The translations under genes and the position numbers were made by a program. From Acidobacteriota bacterium (lineage in GTDB: Bacteria; Acidobacteriota; Terriglobia; Acidiferrales; UBA7541), in the NCBI GenBank assembly GCA_003131985.1, contig PKWH01000199.1, positions 1-6,770 of the forward strand: DNA of 6,770 nucleotides. The letters are read 5' to 3'. The notes under the pieces are model-generated. The model did no database searches. It worked only from the letters and a program-made list of their open reading frames with translations, and was not told the DNA's origin. Below, piece after piece: positions 6,742-6,770 of the stretch. How positions within the stretch are numbered: the first letter of the stretch is position 1; every line of letters starts with the position of its first letter.

Positions 6742-6770
6742 TTGCGGAACGCGCGGGTTTCCGTTAGAAT
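6742..6770 (+). promoter_or_regulatory. Outward-facing promoter for a gene beyond the right edge
   Basis: TTGCGG (6742-6747) and TAGAAT (6765-6770) are 17 bases apart. The -10 is identical to that before the LacD-type gene. The window ends on the last base of the -10 box, so the gene it serves is not visible. Confidence 0.5.

Overview
The window is an ordinary, gene-dense bacterial chromosome segment of roughly 55-60% G+C (estimated by eye). It holds four protein-coding genes, all on the + strand, separated by short spacers of 67 to about 170 bases. No rRNA, tRNA, CRISPR array, insertion sequence or phage gene was seen. The combination of an unsplit CarB, a bacillithiol-type BshC, a LacD-type aldolase and this base composition fits an Acidobacteriota genome (Koribacter/Acidobacteriales-like). 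That assignment is an inference from gene content and remembered family resemblance, not from a search.

Layout: (1) 1-2769 is the 3' five-sixths of carB, the large subunit of carbamoyl-phosphate synthase, cut by the left edge. (2) 2837-3739 is a class I (Schiff-base) aldolase of the DapA/N-acetylneuraminate lyase superfamily. It resembles eukaryotic 4-hydroxy-2-oxoglutarate aldolase (HOGA1) more than true dihydrodipicolinate synthase. (3) About 3913-5523 is bshC, the putative cysteine-adding enzyme of bacillithiol synthesis. (4) 5642-6658 is a LacD-family tagatose/fructose-1,6-bisphosphate class I aldolase. The last 112 bases hold small hairpins, a weak terminator candidate, and a good sigma70-type promoter that points out of the window.

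The genes do not form an obvious pathway. They cover pyrimidine/arginine precursor synthesis, a keto-acid aldolase, low-molecular-weight thiol synthesis and sugar-phosphate cleavage. Promoter-like hexamers precede genes 2, 3 and 4 and the window end, so the layout looks like mostly independent transcription units in the same direction rather than one operon. One recurring feature is that genes 2 and 3 lack a Shine-Dalgarno sequence and have a -10-like box only a few bases before the start codon, as expected for leaderless or near-leaderless mRNAs. Gene 4 has a clear GGAGG and a longer leader.

I found no convincing new multi-gene system. The points most worth checking are the active-site variant of the HOGA1-like aldolase, the leaderless arrangement, and the palindrome-containing spacer before bshC.
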